Positions 32,585-42,700 of a stretch of DNA of 64,000 bases are shown in pieces. Each line of letters begins with the position of its first letter. The first letter of the stretch is position 1. Location: positions 18,346 to 82,345 of the forward strand of contig CAINLR010000011.1 of assembly GCA_903850425.1 (NCBI GenBank), in the 5' to 3' direction. Made by a program: the position numbers and the translations under genes. The notes beneath the pieces were generated by a model. It searched no databases. It worked only from the letters and a program-made list of their open reading frames with translations, and was not told where the DNA came from. Origin of the DNA: an uncultured Verrucomicrobia subdivision 3 bacterium (GTDB lineage: Bacteria > Verrucomicrobiota > Verrucomicrobiia > Limisphaerales > UBA11358).

Positions 32585-34537
32585 TTAGAAGGAAAGGTAA
32601 GTATAAGCCTTCAGCCCGCGCTCGTAATCATCCAGCAGACGCATGGCTTCGCTGGGTTTCATGCGGTCGGACTTGATGGCCTCGTCCATTTGCGCCTTCA
32701 TCTTGCGCTTGAGTTCGTTCTCATCGTATTGCACGGCGGCGAGCGAGTGGATGATCGTGTCGCCCTCGATAACTTCCTCGATGTAATAGCCGGTCGGCTC
32801 GTCGGGTTCGAGGAAGACGTGGACTTCGTTGACGCGGCCGAAGAGATTATGCAGGTCGCCCATGATGTCCTGATACGCGCCCATCAGAAAAAACCCGATG
32901 TAATACGGCTCAAGCTGGCCGTTGCCGTTGGTGTTGAGCTCGTGCAGCGGCAGCGTGTCGCGCACGTCGCGCAGGTCAATGAACTTGTTGATCGCGCCGT
33001 CGGAATCGCAGGTGATGTCCACGAGCGTGGCCTCGCGCGTGGGCTTTTCGTTGAGCCGGCCAATCGGCATGATGGGAAACAACTGGCCGAGCGCCCAGTG
33101 ATCCAGCAGCGATTGGAACACGGAAAAATTGCAGAGATACTGGTCGGCCAGCGTATCTTCGAGCTTCTGAATTTCATCCGGGATGTAGGCCTGGCCCTTG
33201 AAACTGGTCACGACTTCGCGGCTGATTTCCCAATACAGATTTTCAATCTTCGCCTTGTCCGGCAGATCGAGCAGGCCGAGCGCGAACATTTGCTGCGCAT
33301 CTTCCTTGCGCTCCTGCGCGTCGTGACAGGCTTCCAGCTTGTTGAGCTTGGTGAGATTTTTTTTGATGTCGAGCAGCTCGCGGACGAGCGCGTGTTCGTT
33401 GTCACCGTATTTTAGAAAATCGCCCGGCCGGATTTTTTCAATGGCGCCAAACACTTCGACGACAAGCACGCTGTGATGCGCGACGATGGCGCGGCCGCTT
33501 TCGCTGACGATATTCGGATGCGGCACCTTCTCGGCGTTGCACACGTCACCGATGTAATAAACGATGTCGTTGGTGTATTCCTGCAACGTGTAATTCGTCG
33601 AAGAATCAAACGCGCTGCGCGAGCCGTCGTAATCCACGCCGAGACCGCCGCCGACATCCATGAATTCAATCGCGAAACCCATCTTGTGCAGCTTCGCGTA
33701 AAACCGCGCGGCTTCCTGCACGGCTTTTTTCACCGTCAAAATATCCGGCACCTGCGAGCCGATGTGGAAATGCAGCAGCTTCAAACAGTGGCCGAGATTT
33801 TCCGCGCACAACATTTCCGTCGCCGCCAAAAGTTCCGCCGTGCTCAAACCGAACTTCGCATTTTCGCCGCCGCTCTCCGCCCACTTGCCTGCGCCTTTGC
33901 TCAGCAACCGCGCGCGGATGCCAACCTGCGGCTCGACGCCGAGCTGCTTCGAAATGGAAATAATCTGCTTCAGCTCCTCCAGCTTCTCGACGACCATGAT
34001 GACTTTCTTGCCGAGCTTGATGCCGAGCAGCGCCATCTTGATGAACTCCGCGTCCTTGTAGCCATTGCAGATAATCAAACTGCCCATTTGATTTTGCAGC
34101 GCGAGGCCGGCGAACAATTCCGGCTTGCTGCCGACTTCGAGGCCAAAGTCAAACGGCTTGCCCGCATCCAAAATTTCTTCCACCACTTCGCGCAACTGGT
34201 TCACCTTGATCGGAAACACGCCGCGATACTTGCCTTGAAAATTGAATTCGGTGATGGAGCTTTGAAATGCTTTGTTAATCGCCTCGACGCGGTGCCGCAA
34301 AATATCTTGAAAGCGGATGAGCAGCGGAAATTTCAAGCCGCGACCTTTCGCCTCCTCGATCACATCGGTGAGATCCACAGCCACGCCCGTTTCCGGCAGC
34401 GGTGTGGCCACGACGTGTCCGGCGTCGTTGATGTCATAATATTTCGCGCCCCAGCGCTGGATATTGTAAAGCGTGCGGGCGGCTTCGATATTCCACGGCG
34501 GCGTGGCGGCGGCGGATGCGTCGGTAAATTGGCTCAT
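32585..34537 (-). CDS. speA: Biosynthetic arginine decarboxylase
   Basis: 650 residues, the normal SpeA size. PLP-binding lysine is K111 in YRGVFPIKVNQLREVVEEIL. The barrel holds LGVDYDGSRSAFDSSTNYTL (the DVGGGLGVDYDG loop), and the C-terminal part has the conserved CDSDG (DITCDSDGAINKFI). It converts arginine to agmatine, the entry to putrescine and spermidine synthesis. No agmatinase or agmatine deiminase gene is nearby. It is a single gene, preceded by a 1-kb region with several dyads. Confidence 0.96.
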   Translation of the reverse strand: MSQFTDASAAATPPWNIEAARTLYNIQRWGAKYYDINDAGHVVATPLPETGVAVDLTDVIEEAKGRGLKFPLLIRFQDILRHRVEAINKAFQSSITEFNFQGKYRGVFPIKVNQLREVVEEILDAGKPFDFGLEVGSKPELFAGLALQNQMGSLIICNGYKDAEFIKMALLGIKLGKKVIMVVEKLEELKQIISISKQLGVEPQVGIRARLLSKGAGKWAESGGENAKFGLSTAELLAATEMLCAENLGHCLKLLHFHIGSQVPDILTVKKAVQEAARFYAKLHKMGFAIEFMDVGGGLGVDYDGSRSAFDSSTNYTLQEYTNDIVYYIGDVCNAEKVPHPNIVSESGRAIVAHHSVLVVEVFGAIEKIRPGDFLKYGDNEHALVRELLDIKKNLTKLNKLEACHDAQERKEDAQQMFALGLLDLPDKAKIENLYWEISREVVTSFKGQAYIPDEIQKLEDTLADQYLCNFSVFQSLLDHWALGQLFPIMPIGRLNEKPTREATLVDITCDSDGAINKFIDLRDVRDTLPLHELNTNGNGQLEPYYIGFFLMGAYQDIMGDLHNLFGRVNEVHVFLEPDEPTGYYIEEVIEGDTIIHSLAAVQYDENELKRKMKAQMDEAIKSDRMKPSEAMRLLDDYERGLKAYTYLSF

Positions 34538-34732
34538 CTCAATAATGGTTCTACCCGCGAACTATAAAAAGCCTGCCGCAGAAATCAACAGGCACGTTGA
34601 AATAATTCAGTGAAGCCAGCGGACCGCTGAACGGCCTGGCGGCACCACGGCGGCGAAATTTCCAAAAAATGATGCGATCCAACCACGCTGCACGCGGTGA
34701 AAGCACGCAGTTCATCGCACTATCACAATTTC

Positions 34733-34784
34733 GTTCCTGCATCGGAACCAAGGCGCGCGGCATGTTCCGATCCTGTAACGGAAC
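34733..34784. promoter_or_regulatory. Pair of GGAAC dyads upstream of speA
   Basis: GTTCC-TGCATC-GGAAC (34733-34748) and GTTCCG-ATCCTGTAA-CGGAAC (34764-34784) are two inverted repeats with the same half-site. The inner parts are also direct repeats (CCTGcatCGGAAC and CCTGtaaCGGAAC). They lie about 200 bases upstream of the speA start. A binding site for a regulator is possible; no function is known to me. Confidence 0.35.
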
Positions 34785-34814
34785 GCCGGAGCAATTGCTT
34801 CTGCCGATTTTCGA

Positions 34815-34831
34815 ATCAGCCAATTGGTCTG
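34815..34831. promoter_or_regulatory. Near-copy of the 39613 palindrome
   Basis: ATCAGCCAATTGG followed by TCTG is the left part of the perfect palindrome at 39613-39630 with one inserted T in the right arm. It precedes the decayed gene at 34968 by about 140 bases, as the intact palindrome precedes the PATR gene by about 160. Confidence 0.4.
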
Positions 34832-34967
34832 TAAAAGCAATGGTTTCGTGAGGATTCAGCCGGTTGGCATCAGCGTCGCTAAAGAGAGTCAACGCGTGAG
34901 TCGCCGGTGGCAGACACGGAACAACGGCTTGCGAAAAACCAAACATCACAACGAAAATAAAAACCAT

Positions 34968-35462
34968 GAAACTTCCATCTAACCTCCTCGCCCTCACCGT
35001 CGCCATGCGGCTTCATCGCCCAGCAATCCGTCCATGCCACGCAAACGGTCGTCGGTCCCACCGTCACGGTCGCGCCGGCGATCAGCGGCGCGGCACCGAT
35101 GCGGCCCCCGGCTGAAGCAGGGGCACGTCACCAGCAGATGGTGAGACGGGTTTTCCCCCTGCTGGAAAGCGGCCTCATTCCCGGCGCCGTCTTCGCCCAA
35201 TTGCGCTCCATGTCTGCTGACGATGTCCCGGACCAGGAACTCCACGGCGTCACTAACTGGGCAGCGAACAAGTTGGCTTTGGCAAAGCTCGACCAGGCGG
35301 AACCAGCGATCACTGCCGAGAGTGCCAACGGGGGACAACAAGTTCTTCCTTGATGCGACTATTCCTGACCGCACCGAGGCCGAGGTGATTTTGCCGGACA
35401 AAACCGATCAGGTGATAGCCGGCGCGCATCATTTCGAGTCGGCTTTCACACGATTTCCCTAG
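34968..35462 (+). pseudogene. Decayed secreted-protein gene with a rhamnosidase-like C-terminal scrap
   Basis: An ATG at 34968 opens a signal-peptide-like start (KLPSNLLALTVA) that soon stops. A second frame continues with AQQSVHATQTVVGPTVTVAP and runs to a stop at 35353. A third frame from about 35340 to 35462 encodes NKFFLDATIPDRTEAEVILP, DKTDQVIAGAHHFESAF. This last piece closely matches the C-terminus of the GH78-like protein at 58927-61281 (VIIPDGTEAEVILPAKTEHI, GHHHFESAYKR). The whole reads as a frameshifted or deleted remnant of a former hydrolase gene. The middle part is not recognised. Confidence 0.65.
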
Positions 35463-35565
35463 TGCCCATAGCGGAGCAAAGCAAATCGGCCCGACTGGAG
35501 TTCGCGAAAAATCAGTTCGTGATTTGCTCTGGACGCAAATGCAATTAATCTAAGACAGCCAAGTC

Positions 35566-38500
35566 ATGCATGAGCCTGCAAAATTTTTTCTGTCCGCCGT
35601 TGTTTTGATGGCTTGTGGACTTGTGGCGACGGTAGGTGATGTTGTAACGAACCTTCCTGGCTTGCGCTGCCCGGAAACGGGCGAGGAAAAATTTTACCGC
35701 GACGTGCGGATCGAGGCGTTGGTTTGTTCCATCAGCCCGTCGAGTAAAGAGTTGGTGCTCGCAAATGATTCCGGTGGAGAGGTGGTGCGCGTGGATGCGG
35801 CTGCGCGAGTCAGGCCCGGTGACAATATTTTGCTCACGGCTGCGCACTGCCGCGTTCGGCAGGAAAGCTGGGGCGTGTCGCTGTCACCCTCGCCGCTGAT
35901 TGACAATGACGGGCTGCACGGACCGGTGGAAAAATCCGCCAGCATTTTCTTGGAATCGGGCCGCGTGCCGCTGCGTGTGGAATGGTTCAACGCGAGCCAG
36001 GGCAGCGCGCTGGAACTTTCCTGGCGCGTGCCCGGCGGCAAGCGTGAGAAAATTCCCGCCGCGAACCTGATGCGGCGCGACGGAAACGGTGTTTGGTCAA
36101 ATGGCCTGCTCTGGCAGTGCTACGAAGGTTCATGGGCGGCATTGCCAGAATTTGCGAATTTGTCAGCGGCGGCTAACGGGACAGCGCCGGATTTCACACT
36201 GGATGTCGCCACGCGCCATGATTTTGTCGGTCTGGTCTTTGATGGTTTCTTGGAAGTGTCTCGCGGCGGCGAATACGAATTTTTCCTCAAATCCGATGAC
36301 GGGGCGCAACTTTTTCTCGGAAACGCCGCGCTGAAGATTTCCGTCTTATCTCGAGGCGAACCGCCGGCGCCGTTGAGTGTGAAACCCGGCGCGGCCGGCG
36401 CGCAATTTCGCTGGGCGGAAGCGCGCGGCACCGTGCAGCAAATTTTGGAGCGCGACGACGCCAAGGAAGTCATTTTAAGCACTGCCGATGGGCCGTTGCG
36501 CGTGCGGATTCCGGGCGTGGCTTCGCCGCCGGCACTTGCCCCGGAGACGCCGGTGGTCGTGCGCGGCGTCGCGCGCGATGCGTTTCGGACTGATGGCGCG
36601 CAAGGCTTTGGCATTTTGGAAGTGGCATCGGCGGCGGACCTGCGGGTGCAGTCCTTGGCGGGCGAAGGTTCTGATGTTTTGACCACCGCCGCCGATGTCG
36701 AGCGGCTTTCACGCGCGGAAGCGGAAGGCGGGCGGCGCGTGAAAATTCGCGGCGTCGTGACGTGTGACGCTCTGTGGCTGCATTACGGCAGCGTGCTCCA
36801 TGACCGCACGCGCGGCATTTATTGTTCTTGGCCCATGACCAATGCCGAGACCGGAGAACTCCAACGCCGCCCGCGCTTCGGTGAATATTGGGAAATCACG
36901 GGCGTCACCGAGTCGGGAAGCTTCGCGCCGGATGTGCGGGCAAGCCGGATGTCGTGCCTCGGCGAGGGACAGCTTCCGGCACCGGTGTTGCCGACGTGGG
37001 ACCAGTTGTTGAACGGCTCGCTGGACGCGCAGTGTGTCGAGTTACAAGGCATCATCACGGGCGCGGATACGAACGGCGTAGTTCTGCTGACGCACGGAGG
37101 AAAAATTCGCGTCAACCTGACCCCGCCGTCGGGCTTGCAGTTGCAGTCCAAGAAAAATGCGCTCGTTCGGCTGCGCGGTTGCCTTCTCGCGATCTGGGAT
37201 GCGAGCTCGCACCAAGTCAAACTCGGTGAAATCTGGTTGGGCAACGCCACGGCGGCCTTCGATCCGCTGCAGCCCGCCGACCCGTTCGACGCGCCGCGAA
37301 AAAGCGTGGAAGATTTGCTGCGGTTTGACGTTTCGGCCAGTTCGTTGCAGCGCGTGAAAATCGCCGGCCAAATCACCGAAAGACGCGGCGAGGAAATTTT
37401 CATGCTGGACGGCCAGCGCGGATTGCGGTTTGTGCCGCGTGATTCGGCGAATGTGCAATCCGGTGAATTCGTCGAGGTTTCGGGTTTTCCCGAACTCGAC
37501 GGCCCGTCGCCGGTTTTGCACGAGGCTGTGGTGCGGCACACGGGATTCGGTCCGCTGCCCGAGCCGGTGCCGCTGAAACCGGACGAGCTGTTCCGTCCGC
37601 AGAACGACGGCCAGTATGTGCGGCTGGAAGCGATTTATAACGGCGCGCGGGCGGCGGCGGGCAAACCGCTCTTGGATTTGCAGGCGGGCGGAAATTTTTT
37701 TTCCGCGCGCTTGCGGGTGCGGCCCGCCGCGCTGCCGAAAATTGAGCCAGGCAGCCGGGTCGAGGTCACCGGCTTGTTTGCGGCCCTGTCGGCGCCGCAT
37801 CGCAGCCCAGGCCAGCATTTGGGGTCGTTCGAGATTTTGTTGTCGTCACCCGCCTCCGTGCGGGTCCTTGCCACTCCGCCGTGGTGGACGTTACAGCGGC
37901 TGCTGGCGCTGACCGGCGCGCTGTTCGCGGTTTTGATTCTGGCCGCGCTGTGGATCACGCAACTGCGGCACCGCGTGGAGGAGCGCACGGAACAGTTGCG
38001 ACACGAAATTTCGGAACGCGAGCGCGCCGAGCAGTTGCGCATCGTCCAGGAGGAGCGCACGCGCATCGCGCAGGATTTGCACGATGACCTTGGCTCCAGC
38101 CTCACGGAAATCAGCGTGCTCGCCAGCGCGGGTCAGCGCGGGCCGGAAGCCACTGCGACCTCGCACGGAGTGTTTGAGGCCATTAGCGAGAAATCGCGCC
38201 GGCTGGTGTCCTCGCTCGACGCGATTGTGTGGGCCATTGATCCCAAGGAAAACACGCTGCAATCGCTCGCGGACTACCTGGCCGGTTATGTCGAAAATTA
38301 TCTTTCCACGAACGGCATTACCTGCCGTTTCAAGATGCCGGAGGAACTGCCTGCGGCTGTCGTGGAAGGAAGGGTGCGGCATGAATTGTTTTTGGTGGTG
38401 AAGGAAGCGCTGCACAACATCGTGCGCCACGCGCGCGCCACCGAAGTGGAATTTCACTTGGACGTCACCGCGACCGGCATCGCAATCACGATTTGCGACC

Positions 38501-38682
38501 ACGGCTGCGGCTTTGATGCCGCCGCGAAAAGCAGCGGGCACGGGTTGAAGAATTTCTCGAACCGGATGGCGCGGCTCGGCGGCGAATGCACGGTCAGTTC
38601 GCAAACCGGCGGCGGGACGACGGTGAAAATAAAATTGCCGCTGCCCGCGGCGAATGAACCGAAACCCGGTGCCAGCCATTGA
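35566..38682 (+). CDS. Large sensor histidine kinase with PA14-like and OB-like periplasmic units
   Basis: 1038 residues. After a signal peptide there are PA14-like segments: LRVEWFNASQGSALELSW with GKREKIPAANLM at about 140-165, and FVGLVFDGFLEVSRGGEYEF followed by FLKSDDGAQLFL at about 220-255. The order is opposite to a normal PA14 domain. Several OB-like units follow (VKIRGVVTCDALWLHYGSVL, VELQGIITGADTNGVVLLT, VKIAGQITERRGEEIFMLDG), ending in PPWWTLQR and one membrane helix (about 775-800). HisKA_3 has H839 in AQDLHDDLGSSLTE; the HATPase domain has VVKEALHNIVRHARATEVEF and CDHGCGF. The response regulator gene begins at its 3' end. It leads the hydrolase island and is a paralogue of the kinase at 1394-3430. 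Confidence 0.88.
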   Translation: MHEPAKFFLSAVVLMACGLVATVGDVVTNLPGLRCPETGEEKFYRDVRIEALVCSISPSSKELVLANDSGGEVVRVDAAARVRPGDNILLTAAHCRVRQESWGVSLSPSPLIDNDGLHGPVEKSASIFLESGRVPLRVEWFNASQGSALELSWRVPGGKREKIPAANLMRRDGNGVWSNGLLWQCYEGSWAALPEFANLSAAANGTAPDFTLDVATRHDFVGLVFDGFLEVSRGGEYEFFLKSDDGAQLFLGNAALKISVLSRGEPPAPLSVKPGAAGAQFRWAEARGTVQQILERDDAKEVILSTADGPLRVRIPGVASPPALAPETPVVVRGVARDAFRTDGAQGFGILEVASAADLRVQSLAGEGSDVLTTAADVERLSRAEAEGGRRVKIRGVVTCDALWLHYGSVLHDRTRGIYCSWPMTNAETGELQRRPRFGEYWEITGVTESGSFAPDVRASRMSCLGEGQLPAPVLPTWDQLLNGSLDAQCVELQGIITGADTNGVVLLTHGGKIRVNLTPPSGLQLQSKKNALVRLRGCLLAIWDASSHQVKLGEIWLGNATAAFDPLQPADPFDAPRKSVEDLLRFDVSASSLQRVKIAGQITERRGEEIFMLDGQRGLRFVPRDSANVQSGEFVEVSGFPELDGPSPVLHEAVVRHTGFGPLPEPVPLKPDELFRPQNDGQYVRLEAIYNGARAAAGKPLLDLQAGGNFFSARLRVRPAALPKIEPGSRVEVTGLFAALSAPHRSPGQHLGSFEILLSSPASVRVLATPPWWTLQRLLALTGALFAVLILAALWITQLRHRVEERTEQLRHEISERERAEQLRIVQEERTRIAQDLHDDLGSSLTEISVLASAGQRGPEATATSHGVFEAISEKSRRLVSSLDAIVWAIDPKENTLQSLADYLAGYVENYLSTNGITCRFKMPEELPAAVVEGRVRHELFLVVKEALHNIVRHARATEVEFHLDVTATGIAITICDHGCGFDAAAKSSGHGLKNFSNRMARLGGECTVSSQTGGGTTVKIKLPLPAANEPKPGASH

Positions 38683-38726
38683 ATCAGCCGAATGGCGGAT
38701 GGCGTGGCGCAATTTTTTTTGAGAGC

Positions 38727-39437
38727 ATGAAAAAACACATGGCTGTGGCTACTTCCAAAGCTTCGGAAAGTTTGATGACCGCGGTCGCGGTCGTTGAAGA
38801 CAACGCCACGTTTCGTTCGTTTCTGGCGGATTTGATCAACCACACGCGCGGACACCGCGTCGTTTGCACGTGCGGTTCGGCGGAAGAGGCGCTGGCGCAA
38901 ATTCCCAAACACCGCCCGGACGTGGTGCTGATGGACATTCATTTGCCCGGCGAGAGCGGCATTGTTTGCACCGCGCGCCTGCGGGAAGCACTTCCGCAAA
39001 CGCAGGTCATCATGCTGACGGTTTACAAGGACATCAAAATGATTTTTGAAGCGCTCAAGGCTGGGGCGTGCGGATATTTGCTCAAGCGCTCGAAGGAATC
39101 GGAAATTTTGGAAGCCATTGCCGAGGTGCGAGAAGGTGGTGCGCCCATGACCGGCGAAATTGCGCGGCTGCTCGTCCGCTCGTTCCGCGAACCGGCAAGC
39201 GCCAAGGCCGACAATGCGAATCTCTCCGCGCGCGAAAACGAAATTCTGGCCCAGCTTGCCGAGGGACTTTCCAACAAGGAAATCGCGGCGCGGCTATGCA
39301 TCAGCGTGAGCACGGTGCGCTCGCATTTGCTGCACATTTACGAAAAGCTGCACGTCCGTGGACGCACCGAGGCCGCGGCCAAATTCTTGCGTGCCCGTCC
39401 CGCCGAGTCGCCCGCCCAGGCGGCGTTGCAGCATTAG
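38727..39437 (+). CDS. NarL/FixJ-type response regulator
   Basis: 236 residues from the ATG at 38727 (a TTG overlapping the kinase stop is also in frame). The receiver domain has phospho-acceptor D70 in DVVLMDIHLPGESG and K120 in GYLLKRS. The LuxR-type DNA-binding domain (about 165-220) reads LSARENEILAQLAEGLSNKE, then IAARLCISVSTVRSHLLHIY. It follows the kinase gene after 44 bases and should be its partner. The nearby palindrome at 39613-39630 is a candidate target but could equally belong to another regulator. Confidence 0.93.
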   Translation: MKKHMAVATSKASESLMTAVAVVEDNATFRSFLADLINHTRGHRVVCTCGSAEEALAQIPKHRPDVVLMDIHLPGESGIVCTARLREALPQTQVIMLTVYKDIKMIFEALKAGACGYLLKRSKESEILEAIAEVREGGAPMTGEIARLLVRSFREPASAKADNANLSARENEILAQLAEGLSNKEIAARLCISVSTVRSHLLHIYEKLHVRGRTEAAAKFLRARPAESPAQAALQH

Positions 39438-39786
39438 CCCTGGATGGTGGCCAGCTTCTGCGATGGAGAGCGGGTTTTCAGCCCGCTTCAATGCGTGTTT
39501 GCCATGCCATTCAAAGCCGCTTGAACCCCCGTCTTTGTAAATAAGCTGGCCGGATTCCAGTTGGACCGTCGCGTTCGAGGCCATCGTTGCTTAGGCGACG
39601 CCGAACCCCAAAATCAGCCAATTGGCTGATACCAGCGTTCTCCGGCTTATGGCACGATTTGGTTGAAACCTAATCGTCAAACCGAAATGAACTCATTCAT
39701 GCGACCATTCAAGTCGTCTCGCGCCGCAATCCTGATCCTTGTTTGAAACTCATCTCCAACCGCAACAAAAGAACCAATCCGACAAT
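39438..39786. other. Intergenic region before the PATR gene
   Basis: About 350 bases without a convincing gene. It holds a modest hairpin (AGCGGG..CCCGCT, about 39470-39488) that could end the regulator transcript, and the palindrome at 39613-39630. A TGGCACGATTTGG near 39650 looks like the -24 half of a sigma-54 promoter but lacks a matching -12. Confidence 0.5.
39613..39630. promoter_or_regulatory. Perfect 18-base palindrome, probable operator
   Basis: ATCAGCCAATTGGCTGAT is a perfect dyad of the length and form typical of LacI-family or similar regulator sites. It lies between the response regulator gene and the PATR gene. A degenerate copy occurs at 34815-34831. Confidence 0.55.
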
Positions 39787-42700
39787 ATGAAAATAAAAAT
39801 CAGTTTGACCAGCCTGTGGACGTGCGTTTTAAGCGCGGCCTCTGCGCTTGGCTTGATCGCCAGTGCCAATGCCGCCAACATCAATATGACTGGTAGCGAT
39901 GGCTTTGGTGCCACTTCGTTCAATGCCGGCCTCAACTGGGCGGGTGGCCTGGCTCCCACGGCTGGCAACAATTATTTCACTGCCGGCTTTCTGCTGCGAA
40001 CGCCAACCACATCCGGCAATTTTACTTTTGCAGGTGATTCGTTGACGTTTCAACCGAACAGCACTGCTAACAGCACAGCGATGAATTTGAAAGGTAGCAG
40101 CCCTTCAACGATCACTATTAATAACTGCACGAATGCCGGAGGCGTTATCGGCAACGGCAACGGTGGCGCTACTTACACGTTGGCTGGCAATATGTTCATT
40201 AGCGCACCGACGGCATTCGGGTTGGGCGGTGACGGCGGACGGTTTCTTATCATTGGTTCAGCCTTGAGCGGCAGCGCCGCGATTACCAACGGATTCGTTG
40301 GCAACGGCTTGGGAACGATAACCTACACCAATAACAACACGGCTTTCACCGGGCCGATGGTCACGATTTTAGCCTCTACCAACCGAGCGGCTTCTCAAGC
40401 TAACCTCGGCGGCAATCCGGCGAGCTTCAACGCGCAGCAATTCGTGCTAGATAGCGGCACATTTGTTCCTACAGCGAGTTTCGCGATGAATAACCCAAAC
40501 AGCGGTGTAACCATTGGCGCGGGCGGCGGTAATTTCTATGTTGGCACCGGGATCAACTTCACCAACGCCAATCCGCTGGCCGGCCCAGGCACGCTGACCA
40601 AGAGCGGCGCAGGCACCATGGTGCAAAATGGGTCCGGTGCTAGTTTCACTGGAAATGCGGTCATCAGCGCCGGCACACTTGCGATTGGCGCAAGCGGGTC
40701 GCTTTCCGGTTCGCCGGTCATCAATGTGGGTGGTGGTGCGGTCCTTGATGTCACCGCTGGCGGGTTGACGATGAGTGCAAATCAGCAGTTGATCGGCACT
40801 GGCACCATCAATGGCAACGTCACGGATGCTTCCGGCAGCACCATCAACGCGGCTGGTTCCTCCACGGTTGGCAATTTGACCTTCAGCAATAATCTCACGC
40901 TGGTCAATGGCGGCAATATCGTCGTGGACTTCGCTGCGGCCACCAATGATGTGATCGTAGTTAATGGCGACCTTTCGCCCAGCGGCATCACCTATGTCAG
41001 CGTTGGTTCGGCTCCGCCCGGAGGGTTTGTGAACGGCACAAGCTACACCGTCATGAAAGTCAACGGCACGCTTGGCGGCACGGCGGCTAACTTCGCAGTG
41101 CCGGCGACGCTGCAGACGCGCCAGACCTTCCCGATTAGTTATGATGCGGTTAACAAACTGGTAAAATTAACGGTTGCAGGGAATCCTCCGGCAAATCTCG
41201 TCTGGCAGGGAGATGTGACCAATGGCGTCAACAATGCTTGGGACATCACGACTTCGCCGAATTGGCTGAATGGGGTCAACAGCGATGTGTATTATGATTT
41301 GGACGCGGTGGTATTCAACGACGCCGGAACGAATCAATCGGGCACCATCAATCAGCCCACTCTGGATGTTGTGGTAAATCCCAAGTCGGTCACCTTCAAT
41401 GCGACCAACGATTACACCTTCGCTTCACCGACCGGCCTGGGTGCCATTGCCGGCACCGCTAGTTTGACCAAGACCAATACCGGAACTGTTTCCATTCAGA
41501 CGACCAACACTTACAACGGCGGCACGCTCATTAAAGGTGGCATTCTCCAAGCCTACTCTGGCAGTGCGCTGGGAACCGGGAGCGTTACTGTGACGAACTC
41601 CGGCTCGTTGGATGTTTATGTCAATTCCGCCGGGACTGCGGTTTATAATCCGGCGCAAGCCCTGATTGTGAGCGGCACCGGCGTCGCCCCCAATATTGGT
41701 GCCATCTTCACGACCCATGGCATGGGCTGCGCGATTGGTTGCACGCCGTTTGGCATCAAGTCGGTGCGGCTCGCCGGCAGCGTCGCGATGGGGGATGACG
41801 GCGCCACCTGGCAGATCGGTCTGGACGGCAACGCCAATGGCGGGGCCAACGTGGGTTCCATTGACGGCAAAGGCTTCAGTCTGACGAAAGTGGGCAACAA
41901 TACGCTGGTGATCGAAGCGACCAATGTTTCGGCGTTGTCACAATTTGTCCTGGCTGGCGGCGGCGTTGAGCTTGCCAATACGGCCAATAATCCGTTTGGC
42001 AGTTCGGCCACACTGGTCATTTCCAACGGCACGTGGATCAATTCCTGGGACAATTACGCGAATAGCGGCATCAACTTGGCGAATCCGATGGTCATCGGTG
42101 CCGGTGGCGGCCAATTGTGGAACACCCATGGGTTGTATTACAATCATGCCTGCTACAATACTTACAGTGGCAATGTGACTTTAAGTCCGGATACAAATGT
42201 CAACAGCGGATTGACCATTTACAACACGGCGTTCTTTGGCGGCGCTCCGAACAACCTGGCCACGTGGGGCACGATGACCTTCAGCGGAATAATTTCGGGC
42301 ACGAACAACGTTGTTTGTGTCGGTCCGCAGTTCCAAAGAGGCGGTGGCAACAACAATGCCTATGCCAACAATCCGGTCAATTTCACGGGCAACAACACAT
42401 ACAGCGGGCTGACGATCGTAAGTAATTATGTGGTGCTCAACACGACCACCTACAACCAAAGTGGCGGCACCTACGACATCGTTGACTTCGGCGATTTGGA
42501 TGTCATTCCTGTCAACGGGCGCCCGACGTTGCCGATGGCAAGCCTGCTGGCGGATGTGCAGTTGTTGGGGCCGCCGAGCATCGGATTCAGCCGGTTGACG
42601 GCCATGCCAACCAGCCCGGTGATTTATGCCACGAATTTCACCATCACTTCGAGCTGCGACATTGTTCCGCCAAAATCAGGTTATAGTGTGGGACAGTTTC

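Noticed and set aside
34551..35006. 151-codon minus-strand frame upstream of speA
   Set aside because: It overlaps the speA promoter region and the plus-strand gene remnant, with no coherent domain; the hydrophobic start looks like chance.
39294..39584. 96-codon minus-strand frame overlapping the end of the response regulator
   Set aside because: Half of it is antisense to the regulator's DNA-binding domain; the remaining part has no recognisable pattern.
39648..39665. Sigma-54-like TGGCACGATTTGG before the PATR gene
   Set aside because: The -24 half fits but the position of the -12 GC reads TT, so the essential second half is missing.
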